Below are positions 16,973 to 25,308 of a DNA stretch of 64,000 bases, in pieces. Location of the stretch: assembly GCF_023566055.1 (NCBI RefSeq), contig NZ_JALIQP010000001.1, positions 1,245,252 through 1,309,251 on the forward strand, written 5' to 3'. Made by a program: the position numbers and the translations under genes. Within the stretch, counting starts at the first letter, position 1, and the number at the start of each line of letters is the position of its first letter. This stretch comes from Halosolutus amylolyticus. GTDB taxonomy: Archaea > Halobacteriota > Halobacteria > Halobacteriales > Natrialbaceae. The notes under the pieces are model-generated. The model was given only the letters and a program-made list of their open reading frames with translations, was not told where the DNA came from and did not search any database.

Positions 16973-18181
16973 ATGAACGTACGCGAAATCGTCGCCGACG
17001 AGTTCGAGACGTACGACGAGTCGACGCCGCTGTCGAAACTCCGCGGCGCGTTCGAGGAGACCGGCCGGCAGACGCTGCTGATCACCAGCGACGGCGCGTT
17101 CGAGGGCGTCGTCACCCGGCGAGACGTCCTCTCGTCCCACCAGAAGACCTCCCGCAAGGCGTCCTCGCTCGCCCGCCCGGTCCCGACGATCGATCGCGAC
17201 GAGGACGTCCGGGAGGCCGCACGGCTCATGATCGCCGGCGACACCAGGGCGCTCCCGGTGCTCGACGGCGAGGACCTCGCGGGCGTCGTTCGTGCGGACG
17301 ACCTCCTGGAACTGGTCCAGCCGTACCTGTCGGTGCTCGCGGTCGACGACGTCGCGACGCGGGAGGTCGTCACCGTGGGCCCGGACGAGTCGCTGGGCGC
17401 GGTGCTCTCGACGTTCCGGACCGAACGCATCCAGCACCTGCCCGTCACCCAGTCCGGGACCGACGAGGTCGTCGGCATCGTGAGTCTCGCCGACGTCCTC
17501 GAGTTCGTCACCCGGGAACTCCAGCGCTCGCAGGGCGGCGATCCGGCGGCCCACATGGACGCCGCCTCCGGCGGCCACCACGGCGGTTTCGGCTCCCGGG
17601 AGGGCGAGAGCGACGACCTGCTCGGCCTGCCGGTGCGCAACGTGATGGTCGAGACCCTCGGGACCGCACGGGCGAGCGAAACCGTTGACGAGACGCTCGC
17701 GACGATGCTCGAGCACGGGGCCTCCTCCTCGATCGTCCTCGACGAGGCGGGCGCTCTCGACGGCATCGTCACGAAGACGGACCTGCTCGAGTCGCTGACC
17801 TGGACCGACGAGGGACGGCTTCCCGTGCAGATCTACGGCGCGGACCTCCTGTCGGATCTCTCGCGATCGGCCCTGGCCGATCGGATCGAGGCGGTCGCGG
17901 AGAAGTACGCGGAGATGCGCGTCCTCGAGGCCAGGGTCCACCTCCAGAAGCACACCGAGCAACTCCGGGGCGTTCCCCTGCTCCTGGCCCGGGTTCGGCT
18001 CTACACCGACAAGGGGCTGTTCGTTGCCTCCGGCGAGGGGTACGGCGACGGTCACGCCGTGTCGCTCGCGCTGAACGCGGTCGAACGCCAGATTCTCGAG
18101 GGGAAGACCCACGCTTTGAGCGAGCGGACCGACGACGACGCGGACGTCGCCAAGATGTACGGCTGGTGGCTCAGCGAGTGA
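16973..18181 (+). CDS. CBS-domain protein fused to an HPF/RaiA-like domain (paralogue 2)
   Basis: 402 residues. It has the same plan as the gene at 8512: four CBS motifs (GVVTRRDVL, GVVRADDLL, GIVSLADVL, GIVTKTDLL) with a His/Gly-rich linker (HMDAASGGHHGGFGSREGE) between pairs. The HPF-like C-terminal domain runs from about residue 295 (LADRIEAVAEKYAEM, VLEARVHLQKHTE, LLLARVRLYTDKGLFVASGE, ALNAVERQILEGK). ATG 16973 follows gttac and aligns with paralogue 1. Family knowledge: CBS pairs bind AMP/ATP and HPF-like domains bind the 30S decoding region; the combined role is inference. Its TGA stop is the first three bases of palindromic copy B3. Confidence 0.82.
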   Translation: MNVREIVADEFETYDESTPLSKLRGAFEETGRQTLLITSDGAFEGVVTRRDVLSSHQKTSRKASSLARPVPTIDRDEDVREAARLMIAGDTRALPVLDGEDLAGVVRADDLLELVQPYLSVLAVDDVATREVVTVGPDESLGAVLSTFRTERIQHLPVTQSGTDEVVGIVSLADVLEFVTRELQRSQGGDPAAHMDAASGGHHGGFGSREGESDDLLGLPVRNVMVETLGTARASETVDETLATMLEHGASSSIVLDEAGALDGIVTKTDLLESLTWTDEGRLPVQIYGADLLSDLSRSALADRIEAVAEKYAEMRVLEARVHLQKHTEQLRGVPLLLARVRLYTDKGLFVASGEGYGDGHAVSLALNAVERQILEGKTHALSERTDDDADVAKMYGWWLSE

Positions 18182-18264
18182 TACGGTTTACTGTACGTCA
18201 GTTCCGGCGCAACCGCGATCCGGGCGGCGGTTGCGCCGGTACATCGGTACAGCAATCCGTATGA
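18179..18264. repeat. Palindromic element family B, copy 3
   Basis: 86 bp, identical to the copy at 11980. Its first TGA is the stop codon of the CBS-HPF gene, and a second TGA closes the other end. Confidence 0.92.
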
Positions 18265-18312
18265 GGAGCGGCGACGCTCGATCCGGTCGGATGCGATCGC
18301 CTTCGGACCCGT

Positions 18313-18756
18313 TCACTCGCCCGTTTTCCGGCCGGTGATCGACTCGATCTCCAGTTCGTAGATCTCGAGGTCGATCGCCTCGACGTCCTGGTCGAAGACG
18401 TACAGCCGGTGGAACGACTCGTTGAGCGTCGTCGCGTCGAAAGCGTCCCGTTCCGAGTCGTCGAGTTTCCGCAACGGGCCCCTGACGAGCACGCTCCAGC
18501 TATCCGTGCCCGAACCGTCGCTGTAGAGACTCAGGCAGGCGTCGGTCGTCGTCTCGACGTACGCCATCTTCGTACTCGACCCGTCGTCCGCCAGCCGGAT
18601 ATACAGCGACTCGCCGTCGTAGTGGTATCCAACCGGGATCGCGTAGGCGGACGAATCGTCCGCAAGTCCCAGAACTCCGACCTCTCCCGCTTCGAGGCGG
18701 CGATCGACCTCGTCGGCCTCCATGCCGAACGTGTACACGTACTCGATTCTGTCCAT
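18313..18756 (-). CDS. Pyridoxamine 5'-phosphate oxidase-like protein
   Basis: 147 residues (MDRIEYVYTFGMEADEVDRR). Split-barrel features are VGVLGLADDSSAYAIPVGYH, LYIRLADDGSSTKMAYVETT and SWSVLVRGPLRKLDD. This is the common haloarchaeal 'general stress protein 26'-like flavin/F420 fold, and its ligand is not determined. It is a distant paralogue of the gene at 13842. It is the last gene before the ABC1 kinase, in the same orientation and separated by 82 bp. Confidence 0.8.
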   Translation of the reverse strand: MDRIEYVYTFGMEADEVDRRLEAGEVGVLGLADDSSAYAIPVGYHYDGESLYIRLADDGSSTKMAYVETTTDACLSLYSDGSGTDSWSVLVRGPLRKLDDSERDAFDATTLNESFHRLYVFDQDVEAIDLEIYELEIESITGRKTGE

Positions 18757-18838
18757 GGTGAACGTACGGTCACGATACCTATGAAGCTCTCCCGCCGGCG
18801 TCGGGCGATCGATTCCGGGTCGAACTGCCGACGGGAAC

Positions 18839-20413
18839 TCAGCGCCCGCTCGATCGGCGCGTTCGAACGTACTGGAGCGCGACGACGAGCGCCGCGACCA
18901 GACTGGCGAGTTCGTACGGCTGGGCGTGAAACGTCAGCACGGCGGTGGCGACGAACAGCGCCCCGGCGAGGACGGCGTAGCCGACCCCCGGATCGCCGTC
19001 CGGCGTCGGTTCGACCGGCTCGGTCCTGACCACCAGTTCGCCGCGTTCGAGCTGGCCGAACACGGCGTCGAACCGGGCGGGTGCTCGCGCGAGGACGGGG
19101 GCCGACTCCCGCAGGTCCCGTTTGACGTCCTCGAACAGCACTTCGAACTCGCTCTCGATGAACCCGTGGTCGACGAGGAACGATCGCGTGACGGCGATGA
19201 AGTCGAACTCGGGATCGAGGCTCCGGCAGACCCCTTCGCCGACCGTCCCGACCCGCATCAGCAACATCACGTTCGGCGGGATGCGAAACGGGAAGTCGTG
19301 GAGCATCGAGAGCAGTTCCGTGATGATCAACTGCCAGGTGACGTCCGATCGCCCCTCGAGGTTGTCGATCACCAGTTCGAGCACCCGCCGGACCGCGGCC
19401 CGGTCGACCGTCGGTTCGAGAACCTCGAGCGCGACGAGCGTGTTCAACAGGCCGTCGACGTCGCGGCGAACGAGGGTGCGATAGAGGCTCGTGATGTCCT
19501 CCTGTTCCTGTGGCGAGAGCCGCTGGCTCATGCCGTAGTCGTAGATGACCAGCCGACCCTCGTCGGTCACGGCGAGGTTGCCGGGGTGTGGATCCGCGTG
19601 GAACACCCCGTCGACGAGGCCCATCTTCAGGTACGTCCGGGCGATCAGCGTCGCCATCTCGGTCGGCCCCAGCCCCGCGTCGGCGAGCGCGTCGTCGTCG
19701 GTGATCTTTCGCCCCTCGACGTACTCCATCGCCACCACGCGATCGGAACACAGCTCGTCGTAGGTGTCCGGGACGACGATCCGATCGTCGTCGGCGAAGT
19801 TGGCGTCGATCTCCCGCATGATCGTCGCCTCGCGCTCGAAGTCCAGTTCCCCGAGGATGATCTCCTCGAAGTCGTCCGCCGCGTTCTCGAGCGAGTACCG
19901 CTGGCGTTCGTCGGCGAACGTCGCGAGCAGCGGCACGAGACCCCGGATGACCCGCAGGTCGCGTTCGATCTGCGACACGAGCCCCGGCCGACGGACTTTC
20001 AGCGCGATTCGATCGCCATCGTAGTCGGCGGTGTAGACGAACGCGAGCGAGCCGCCGGCGACCGGTTCGACCGACTCCAGGTCGATGCCGTCGCGGAGTT
20101 CCGCCTGGAGGACGGCGAACGGATCGCCGCCCGCATCCTCGGGGACCTCGTCCTGCAAGGTCGCGAAGACCTCGACGTACGTCGGCGGTACGATGTCCGG
20201 CCGCGTCGAGAGCACCTGCCCGACCTTGATGAACGCCGGCCCGAGGTCGAGCATCGTCTCGGTGAGTCGCTCGGCGCGGGCACGGTGGACCTCCGTGGAG
20301 ACCGTCCGGGACGGGCCGAACAGCAGGAACCGACGCCGATCGCGCAGGAACGCGATCGCGACGGGGAGGAATCGAACGAGGACCTGCAGATAGCGTCGGT
20401 AGTACCCGCTCAT
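18839..20413 (-). CDS. ABC1/UbiB-family atypical protein kinase
   Basis: 524 residues from ATG 20413 (MSGYYRRYLQVLVRFLPVAI); the open frame upstream is not protein-like. It has the KxGQ-type motif (LGPAFIKVGQVLSTRPDIVP), a nucleotide-binding Ala/Gly loop (PVAGGSLAFVYTADYDGDR), a catalytic Lys (IALKVRRPG), VFHADPHPGNLAV (catalytic Asp/Asn region) and IYDYGM (metal-binding DxG-like). The C-terminus ends in two transmembrane helices (about 470-515). Homologues (UbiB, Coq8) support isoprenoid-quinone metabolism; here it would act at the membrane, possibly on menaquinone. Regulation is unknown. Confidence 0.88.
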   Translation of the reverse strand: MSGYYRRYLQVLVRFLPVAIAFLRDRRRFLLFGPSRTVSTEVHRARAERLTETMLDLGPAFIKVGQVLSTRPDIVPPTYVEVFATLQDEVPEDAGGDPFAVLQAELRDGIDLESVEPVAGGSLAFVYTADYDGDRIALKVRRPGLVSQIERDLRVIRGLVPLLATFADERQRYSLENAADDFEEIILGELDFEREATIMREIDANFADDDRIVVPDTYDELCSDRVVAMEYVEGRKITDDDALADAGLGPTEMATLIARTYLKMGLVDGVFHADPHPGNLAVTDEGRLVIYDYGMSQRLSPQEQEDITSLYRTLVRRDVDGLLNTLVALEVLEPTVDRAAVRRVLELVIDNLEGRSDVTWQLIITELLSMLHDFPFRIPPNVMLLMRVGTVGEGVCRSLDPEFDFIAVTRSFLVDHGFIESEFEVLFEDVKRDLRESAPVLARAPARFDAVFGQLERGELVVRTEPVEPTPDGDPGVGYAVLAGALFVATAVLTFHAQPYELASLVAALVVALQYVRTRRSSGR

Positions 20414-20984
20414 CGTCCGTGGACAGGCGACCAGTCGATCGGAAGATCGTTCATACGTTTGCGTTCGAACAACGGCTATTAATACGTGACTGACGGTTTC
20501 CGCGATCGGAACCGACGTCGAGGTATCCGTCTCGGCCACTGCATCCGAGCTCGTCAAACTACCAAATCTAAATGCACATAAGATAACACACAATACAGTC
20601 CCATCCGGTCGACGACGTCGTCGATCGCTATCGACGGTCGGACTCGTCGTTTCCCGTAAAGACGTCGTTTTCGCCCCATCTGAGGCGATTGCTCTCGCGT
20701 GACGATGCGGGACGTTTGTCCGACTCTCGACTACCCTCCCGTACTGGCGCTTCTGGCCCAGAGCCGCAGACGAAACGGAAATTCAGTCGACGACCGGCCG
20801 TCGACGGTGTCGTCCTCGGCGACTCGCGAACTGCGCTCTACAATTGTAACTGAAATCTGGTAACTCGACGAACTAGTACTCGTTCTATCTAATCCGAATC
20901 GCAGGCCGACCTGTCCCGTCGACGCCTCGGCGATCGGCCGCGTAAGGAGGGAGATTTTTCAGTGCTTCTCGCTACGTACCGCGT
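20414..20984. other. 571-bp AT-richer intergenic region
   Basis: It lies upstream of the ABC1 kinase and the small Cys-rich gene, which are divergent. Two AT-rich stretches (aaatctaaatgcacataaga near 20569, caattgtaactgaaatctgg near 20841) are candidate promoter or regulatory DNA. No gene, tRNA or repeat was found. Confidence 0.5.
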
Positions 20985-21338
20985 ATGACGTCTGGACTGG
21001 ACCCGACCGAATCCTACGACGGGCGGATCACGGTCCTCGTCCTCGAGGACGAGGGTCGCCGGGAGCGAATCCGGTGTTCGTCGTACGAGGCCGCGATCGA
21101 GACCGCGAAGGAAGCGGCACCGTCGGCCACCGCCGTGAAGATCGTCGATCGGGACGACGAGGTCGTCTTCACCTCGGCCGAGATGGACATCGACGACTGG
21201 GCGAGCGAGTGGCGCCACGCCAAACGCCGACTCTCCGTCGACGTCGAGGCGTACGACTGCCCGTACGACAGCGTCGGGTGTTTCGCGGACGATCGCTGCG
21301 TCCAGTGCCAGATCGACAGGGTCCAGGAGCAGTACTGA
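20985..21338 (+). CDS. Haloarchaeal hypothetical protein with C-terminal Cys cluster
   Basis: 117 residues (MTSGLDPTESYDGRITVLVL). The N-terminal part resembles the small acidic domain with YEAAIETAKEAA. The last 27 residues hold four Cys (CPYDSVGCFADDRCVQCQID), spaced to bind one zinc ion. I do not recognise the family by function. An atttttcagtgcttctcgct stretch lies upstream of ATG 20985. The stop TGA coincides with the first bases of palindromic copy B4. Confidence 0.7.
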   Translation: MTSGLDPTESYDGRITVLVLEDEGRRERIRCSSYEAAIETAKEAAPSATAVKIVDRDDEVVFTSAEMDIDDWASEWRHAKRRLSVDVEAYDCPYDSVGCFADDRCVQCQIDRVQEQY

Positions 21339-21420
21339 TACGGACTGTTGTAGTCAATTACCGCCGATCACCAGGACGGGGTCGGCGATCGGCGGTAAAT
21401 AGTTACAGCAATCCGTATGA
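21336..21420. repeat. Palindromic element family B, copy 4
   Basis: 85 bp with the same outer repeat (TACGGACTGTTGTA / TACAGCAATCCGTA) but a different inner stem (TTACCGCCGATC / GATCGGCGGTAA). The first TGA is the stop of the Cys-cluster gene. The diverged centre with conserved ends shows that the ends are what is kept. Confidence 0.85.
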
Positions 21421-21534
21421 CTCCCCGATCGGGTCGAGTTCCCGTCCGATGCGATCGGCGACGGGCAGTGATTCGATCGGCGCATCTCTCCGACCCGCCA
21501 GTGGGCCGGGATTCCCGCTTTCCTGCCCGGGGAA

Positions 21535-21543
21535 CACTATTTT
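21535..21543 (+). promoter_or_regulatory. TATA box for moeA
   Basis: ctatttttac lies about 27-34 nt before ATG 21569. The spacing fits a leaderless moeA-mocA transcript. Confidence 0.5.
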
Positions 21544-21568
21544 TACGACCGTCTCGAAACGGATTGGT

Positions 21569-22792
21569 ATGGGACACGATCAAGAGGACCTGCTCTGGCG
21601 CGAGGACGCCGTGGCGCAGGTGCGTGCCGTCCGCCGCGACGTCCAGGCGTCGCTCGGGACCGAATCGGTCCCCCTCGAGTCGATCGCCGGGCGCGTCGCG
21701 GCCGAGTCAGTCGTCGCCGATCGGGACGTTCCCGAGCGGGACTTCGCGACGATGGACGGGTTCGCGTTCGACGCGACCGACCCGTACCCGCTTTCGATCG
21801 TCGAGGGGGAGGTCTATCCGGAGGCCGACCCGCCGTCGATCGCGTCCGGCGAGGCGGTCCGCGTCGCGACGGGCGCACCGATCCCGGAGGCGGCGAACGC
21901 GGTATTGAAACGGGAGGAAGCGGTCGTCGAGGACGGAACGCTGCGCGGCCCGGATCTTACCCCCGGCACCTACACCTACGAGCGCGGGAGCAACGTGAGC
22001 GAGGGGGAGGTCCTCGTCGACGGCGGGGAACGCCTCTCGGCCAAGGACGCGATACTGCTGGGCGATCTCGGGCGGGATCGACTCCGTGTCAGGGACCGAT
22101 TCTCGGCTGGCCTCCTCGCGACGGGCACGGAGATCCACGAGGGCCGGTCTCGCGACCTCGATTCGCCCATGCTCGCTGGACTCGTGCGCTCGTGGGGCCA
22201 CGAGGCGACCGTCGAGGGGTCCGTCCCCGACGAGTACGATCGGGTCGAGTCGGCGATCGAGCGCCTCGCGGCCGAGTACGACGTCGTGATCACGACGGGC
22301 GGAACGAGCGTCGGCCACAAGGACCACGTCGTCCGCGCGCTCGATGCGCTCGGTTCGGTTCGCTTCCACCGGGTTCGGCTCCGGCCCGGGAAGCCGATCG
22401 CGCTCGCAGAGTTACCCGACCACGACGCGGTCGCGTTTGCGATCCCGGGGAAACCGATCGGCGCGCACACCGTCGCGACGCTCGTGATGCGCCCGTTCTT
22501 CACGGGGAACGCGACGACGCCGACGCTACGTGCGACGATGGATCGATCGGTCTCGCTCGGTCCCGACGGCTTCGACTACGCGATTCCCGTCCTGCTGTCG
22601 GACGACGATGGGACGCGAGCGATGCCGCTCGGCCATCGCGACTCGCCGCTCCGGGTGTACGACGAGCAGTTCGACCCGAGCGTCCTGTCCTCGAGCACGC
22701 GCGCGAGTCGTGCGGACGGACTCGTCGTCACTCGAGAACCGCTCGAAGCGGGAGTGAACGTCGACGTCGTCCCGTATCCGGTGCTCGAATGA
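21569..22792 (+). CDS. moeA: MoeA-type molybdopterin molybdenumtransferase
   Basis: 407 residues from ATG 21569. The reaction inserts Mo into adenylated molybdopterin. Motifs: the N-terminal region PLESIAGRVAAESVVADRDV, FATMDGFAFDA, ATGAPIPEAANAV (domain II), LATGTEIHEG, VVITTGGTSVGHKDHV (MPT-binding, as in MogA/MoeA) and RLRPGKPIA. The C-terminal domain IV ends PVLE. The stop overlaps the start of the next gene (ATGA), so the two are co-transcribed. It is a paralogue outside the usual Mo-cofactor operon, and with the mocA-like gene it fits a dedicated supply route for the XDH-type enzymes 20-27 kb away. Confidence 0.88.
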   Translation: MGHDQEDLLWREDAVAQVRAVRRDVQASLGTESVPLESIAGRVAAESVVADRDVPERDFATMDGFAFDATDPYPLSIVEGEVYPEADPPSIASGEAVRVATGAPIPEAANAVLKREEAVVEDGTLRGPDLTPGTYTYERGSNVSEGEVLVDGGERLSAKDAILLGDLGRDRLRVRDRFSAGLLATGTEIHEGRSRDLDSPMLAGLVRSWGHEATVEGSVPDEYDRVESAIERLAAEYDVVITTGGTSVGHKDHVVRALDALGSVRFHRVRLRPGKPIALAELPDHDAVAFAIPGKPIGAHTVATLVMRPFFTGNATTPTLRATMDRSVSLGPDGFDYAIPVLLSDDDGTRAMPLGHRDSPLRVYDEQFDPSVLSSSTRASRADGLVVTREPLEAGVNVDVVPYPVLE

Positions 22793-23454
22793 CCCGGGAG
22801 ACGCTTCCGGTGGTCGACCCACCGCCGGTCGCGGAGACCGACCCGGACGCCGCCGTCCAGGGGATCGTCCTGGCGGCGGGGACCAGCAGTCGGTACGGAC
22901 CGGCGAACAAGTTACTCGACCCCCTCGACGGCGACCCGCTGGTTCGGCACGCGGTCGCGACGCTCGTCGACTCCCGACTCGACGCGGTCGCGGTCGTCCT
23001 GGGACACGACGCCGATCGCGTTCGGGCGGCGCTCGAAGCGTACGACGACGAGGTCCGATTCCTTCGCAACGAGGACTACGAGTGCGGGCAGAGCACGTCG
23101 GTTCGGGCGGGCGTCGCGAGGGCTCGCGAGACGGGCGCCGACGCGGTCCTCTTCGCCCTCGGCGATATGCCGTCCGTTTCTCCGGCGACGATCGATACCC
23201 TCGTCGCTGCCTACGATCGCGGATACGGGTCGGTGCTCGCGGCCGGTTACGACGGGTCCCGGGGCAACCCCGTCCTGTTCGGTTCCCGGCACTTCGACGC
23301 GCTCGCGTCCGTGTCGGGCGACGTCGGCGGCCGCGACGTCCTCCGACGGGCGTCCGACGCGGCGGTCGTCGAGACGGGCGATCCCGGCGTTCTTCGCGAC
23401 GTCGATCGGCCGGCCGACCTGGAGCGCGTGACTCGCGATTCGGACCCCTCGTAG
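22789..23454 (+). CDS. mocA: MocA/MobA-like molybdenum cofactor nucleotidyltransferase
   Basis: 221 residues, overlapping moeA by four bases. An N-terminal segment of about 20 residues precedes the nucleotide-binding motif GIVLAAGTSSRYGPANKLLD (the LAAGxSxRxG-Kx8 signature). Later parts are VVLGHDADRVRAAL, NEDYECGQSTSVRAGVA (typical of MocA rather than MobA), ALGDMPSVSPATID and NPVLFG. MocA joins CTP to the Mo cofactor for xanthine-dehydrogenase-type enzymes, which fits the neighbouring island. In other selenium-dependent hydroxylase loci a MocA-like gene is also found near yqeB and yqeC. Confidence 0.85.
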   Translation: MTRETLPVVDPPPVAETDPDAAVQGIVLAAGTSSRYGPANKLLDPLDGDPLVRHAVATLVDSRLDAVAVVLGHDADRVRAALEAYDDEVRFLRNEDYECGQSTSVRAGVARARETGADAVLFALGDMPSVSPATIDTLVAAYDRGYGSVLAAGYDGSRGNPVLFGSRHFDALASVSGDVGGRDVLRRASDAAVVETGDPGVLRDVDRPADLERVTRDSDPS

Positions 23455-23510
23455 ACTGGCGGCGCGACACGCCCCACTCGATCGCCCTGGTTCAGTCGAC
23501 GACGGGCGCG

Positions 23511-24317
23511 TTACGGTTCGTCCGCTTCCTCCGCGAGGTAGAGGCTTCGGCGAAGGAGCAGCGGCATGAGCGTCCCCGTCCCCATGATCTCCGTCTCCGA
23601 CCGGTCCCCGTCGCTCTCGGACCGCCGGACCCGGTAGGAGTCGAGTTCGTTCCGGTTGTCGGTCACGCGTTCGATCACCTGGAGTACGTCCCCGGTCATC
23701 TCGTCCCGGTAGGTCGTGCCGGGTTCGACGCCGATGACCGGGACGTCCGCCGGCCAGTCCCAGTCGAAGTCGCGAACGTACTGTCCGAACTGCCAGACGA
23801 GATGCTCGAGATCGGTGTCGTCGTCGGTCACCTCCACCGCGAGGTGTTCGAGTTTGCGATCCCAGTAGTCGATCACGCAGGCCTTGAGATCGTCCTGTAA
23901 CGTCTCCTCGACGAGCCGTTTTTCGATCGGATACCCGATCTCGATGCCGACGATCGCGTGGTGGTCGAGGTGCGTGAGACAGCGCTGACACTCCATCTCG
24001 TAGACGGGGATGCGCAACGGGTTTTCGACGGAGAGATGGGCCATCTCTTTGCCACAGTTCGGACACCAGAGAAACAGGACCCCGCTATCGACGGTCGTGA
24101 GTTCATCGAAGACGGTCAAATCGTCAAACGCCTTCTCTCCGGGCAACGAGTCCGGCTCCGCCGGGTCCTCGCTCGGCGTGGTGGCGTTTGCGAACTGTGC
24201 CAACTCGTGGTCTTTCAGCAGGGACTTGATGACCGAATCGTGCGACGAGTGCGATTCCGCGTCCCGTATCTCCTCCAGTTGCTCTTTCGTCCACTCCCGT
24301 ATCCTGATCGTGGCCAT
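23511..24317 (-). CDS. Haloarchaeal hypothetical protein with zinc ribbon
   Basis: 268 residues. The N-terminal 40 residues (MATIRIREWTKEQLEEIRDA, then a charged helix) resemble a ribbon-helix-helix or coiled-coil segment. A zinc ribbon follows: FLWCPNCGKEM ... MECQRCLTHLDHHA (CxxC-x(~30)-CxxC, about residues 85-120). After it comes a domain with two well conserved-looking strands (WQFGQYVRDFDWDWPADVPV, residues 175-195). I do not recognise a function. It may bind DNA or RNA in view of the ribbon. Confidence 0.7.
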   Translation of the reverse strand: MATIRIREWTKEQLEEIRDAESHSSHDSVIKSLLKDHELAQFANATTPSEDPAEPDSLPGEKAFDDLTVFDELTTVDSGVLFLWCPNCGKEMAHLSVENPLRIPVYEMECQRCLTHLDHHAIVGIEIGYPIEKRLVEETLQDDLKACVIDYWDRKLEHLAVEVTDDDTDLEHLVWQFGQYVRDFDWDWPADVPVIGVEPGTTYRDEMTGDVLQVIERVTDNRNELDSYRVRRSESDGDRSETEIMGTGTLMPLLLRRSLYLAEEADEP

Positions 24318-24492
24318 TGACTATACGCTCCGTAGAAACACAGATAATTGTTTCTCCCGTTTACCGCGGCGCACGTGGCGGCAGTGGGTCTGTTGATCCT
24401 CGCACGTGGCGGCGGGGTCTGCTGATCCGATCCGTGTCATCGGATCCGTGTCATCGTTGTCGATTCGATCTGCCGTCGACGCGATCGTCGGC

Positions 24493-24678
24493 TCACCGTG
24501 CGTCGTCGCGCTTTCGAGTGACGTAGCCGGCGATCCGATTTCGTACGCGCTTCGATTCGACGTCGGTGAGCTTCTCCACCTGGTACTTGTTCTCCTCGAA
24601 GTCGGCCGAGAAGACGTCCGGATACCGATCGAGAAGCGTGTCACCCACGCTGATGATGTGCTCCGAGTCGTCGAGCAT
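24493..24678 (-). CDS. S17e-like small protein, copy 1
   Basis: 61 residues ([20 protein letters not shown]). The end [20 protein letters not shown] carries the RNKIAGYVTR signature of eukaryote/archaeal 30S protein S17e, and [20 protein letters not shown] matches its middle. It lacks the basic N-terminus (KP.YVKKTG) of the genuine S17e, so it is probably a paralogue rather than the housekeeping copy. Its paralogue at 26495 lies 2 kb away. It could be a ribosome-associated or regulatory variant. Confidence 0.7.
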   Translation of the reverse strand: MLDDSEHIISVGDTLLDRYPDVFSADFEENKYQVEKLTDVESKRVRNRIAGYVTRKRDDAR

Positions 24679-24992
24679 TCCTCTGTGTGAGTGTGCGTGC
24701 CAAACACAATAACGTTTGCCAAACGATCACAGACGTGACTCGCCGTGCGAGTTCCCGTCCGGCACAGTGCGATCGCGACCCGCTTCGACGGTCCAGACGA
24801 CCGTCGTGTCGCGGCCAGTACCCGTCCCGGTCACTGCTGTACACGTATTCACCACGCTCCGTGTACTGACCGGGTTCGGTGCCCTCCCGTCCGTCGATCG
24901 GTACGAGCGAGTCCGACGACGGTCGCGATCGGTTACCGGCGCCGGTATCTTGATTAGCCGGGACCGACACTGTATGAGTGGTAGCAAGTAGC
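24679..24992. other. 314-bp intergenic region
   Basis: It lies between the S17e-like gene (leftward) and the small ORF at 24993 (rightward), so it holds both promoters. The sequence gtgccaaacacaataacgtt with tgccaaac repeated 25 bp later (24689 and 24716) may be a protein-binding pair near the leftward start. No further gene was seen. Confidence 0.45.
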
Positions 24993-25235
24993 ATGAATGC
25001 CCGAGTCACCGTTACCAGGATCGAATCGATACCTTCGTCGCTCGACGTTCGACACATCGACGAACTCTCGGAGCGGGCCAGGGATTGCTTCTATCGGGTG
25101 GTCTCCGAGGGCACCCCCGTCGCCGTCGACGCGGACGTCGAGGCGGAACTCGCCCAGTACGACGTCGTCAAATTCACCGAGTACTATCGCGTCTCGCTGA
25201 CCAGTTCTCACGCGAGCGGTCACGTTACCGCCTGA
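24993..25235 (+). CDS. Small haloarchaeal hypothetical protein
   Basis: 80 residues from ATG 24993 (MNARVTVTRIESIPSSLDVR). The pattern continues HIDELSERARDCFYRVVSEG ... QYDVVKFTEYYRVSLTSS. This SSLDVRHIDELSERA / VVKFTEYYRV layout recurs in many haloarchaeal small proteins of unknown function. The upstream in-frame ATG adds five residues; 24993 was chosen because it aligns with a TATA-type patch (ggtatcttgattagcc) further upstream. It is a stand-alone gene. Confidence 0.65.
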   Translation: MNARVTVTRIESIPSSLDVRHIDELSERARDCFYRVVSEGTPVAVDADVEAELAQYDVVKFTEYYRVSLTSSHASGHVTA

Positions 25236-25308
25236 GCGTCGTGGATCGATCGGTGACGGTATGTCCCGCCCGGTACGCGGAACGTCTCGGCGTTTCGACC
25301 CCGCCGCA

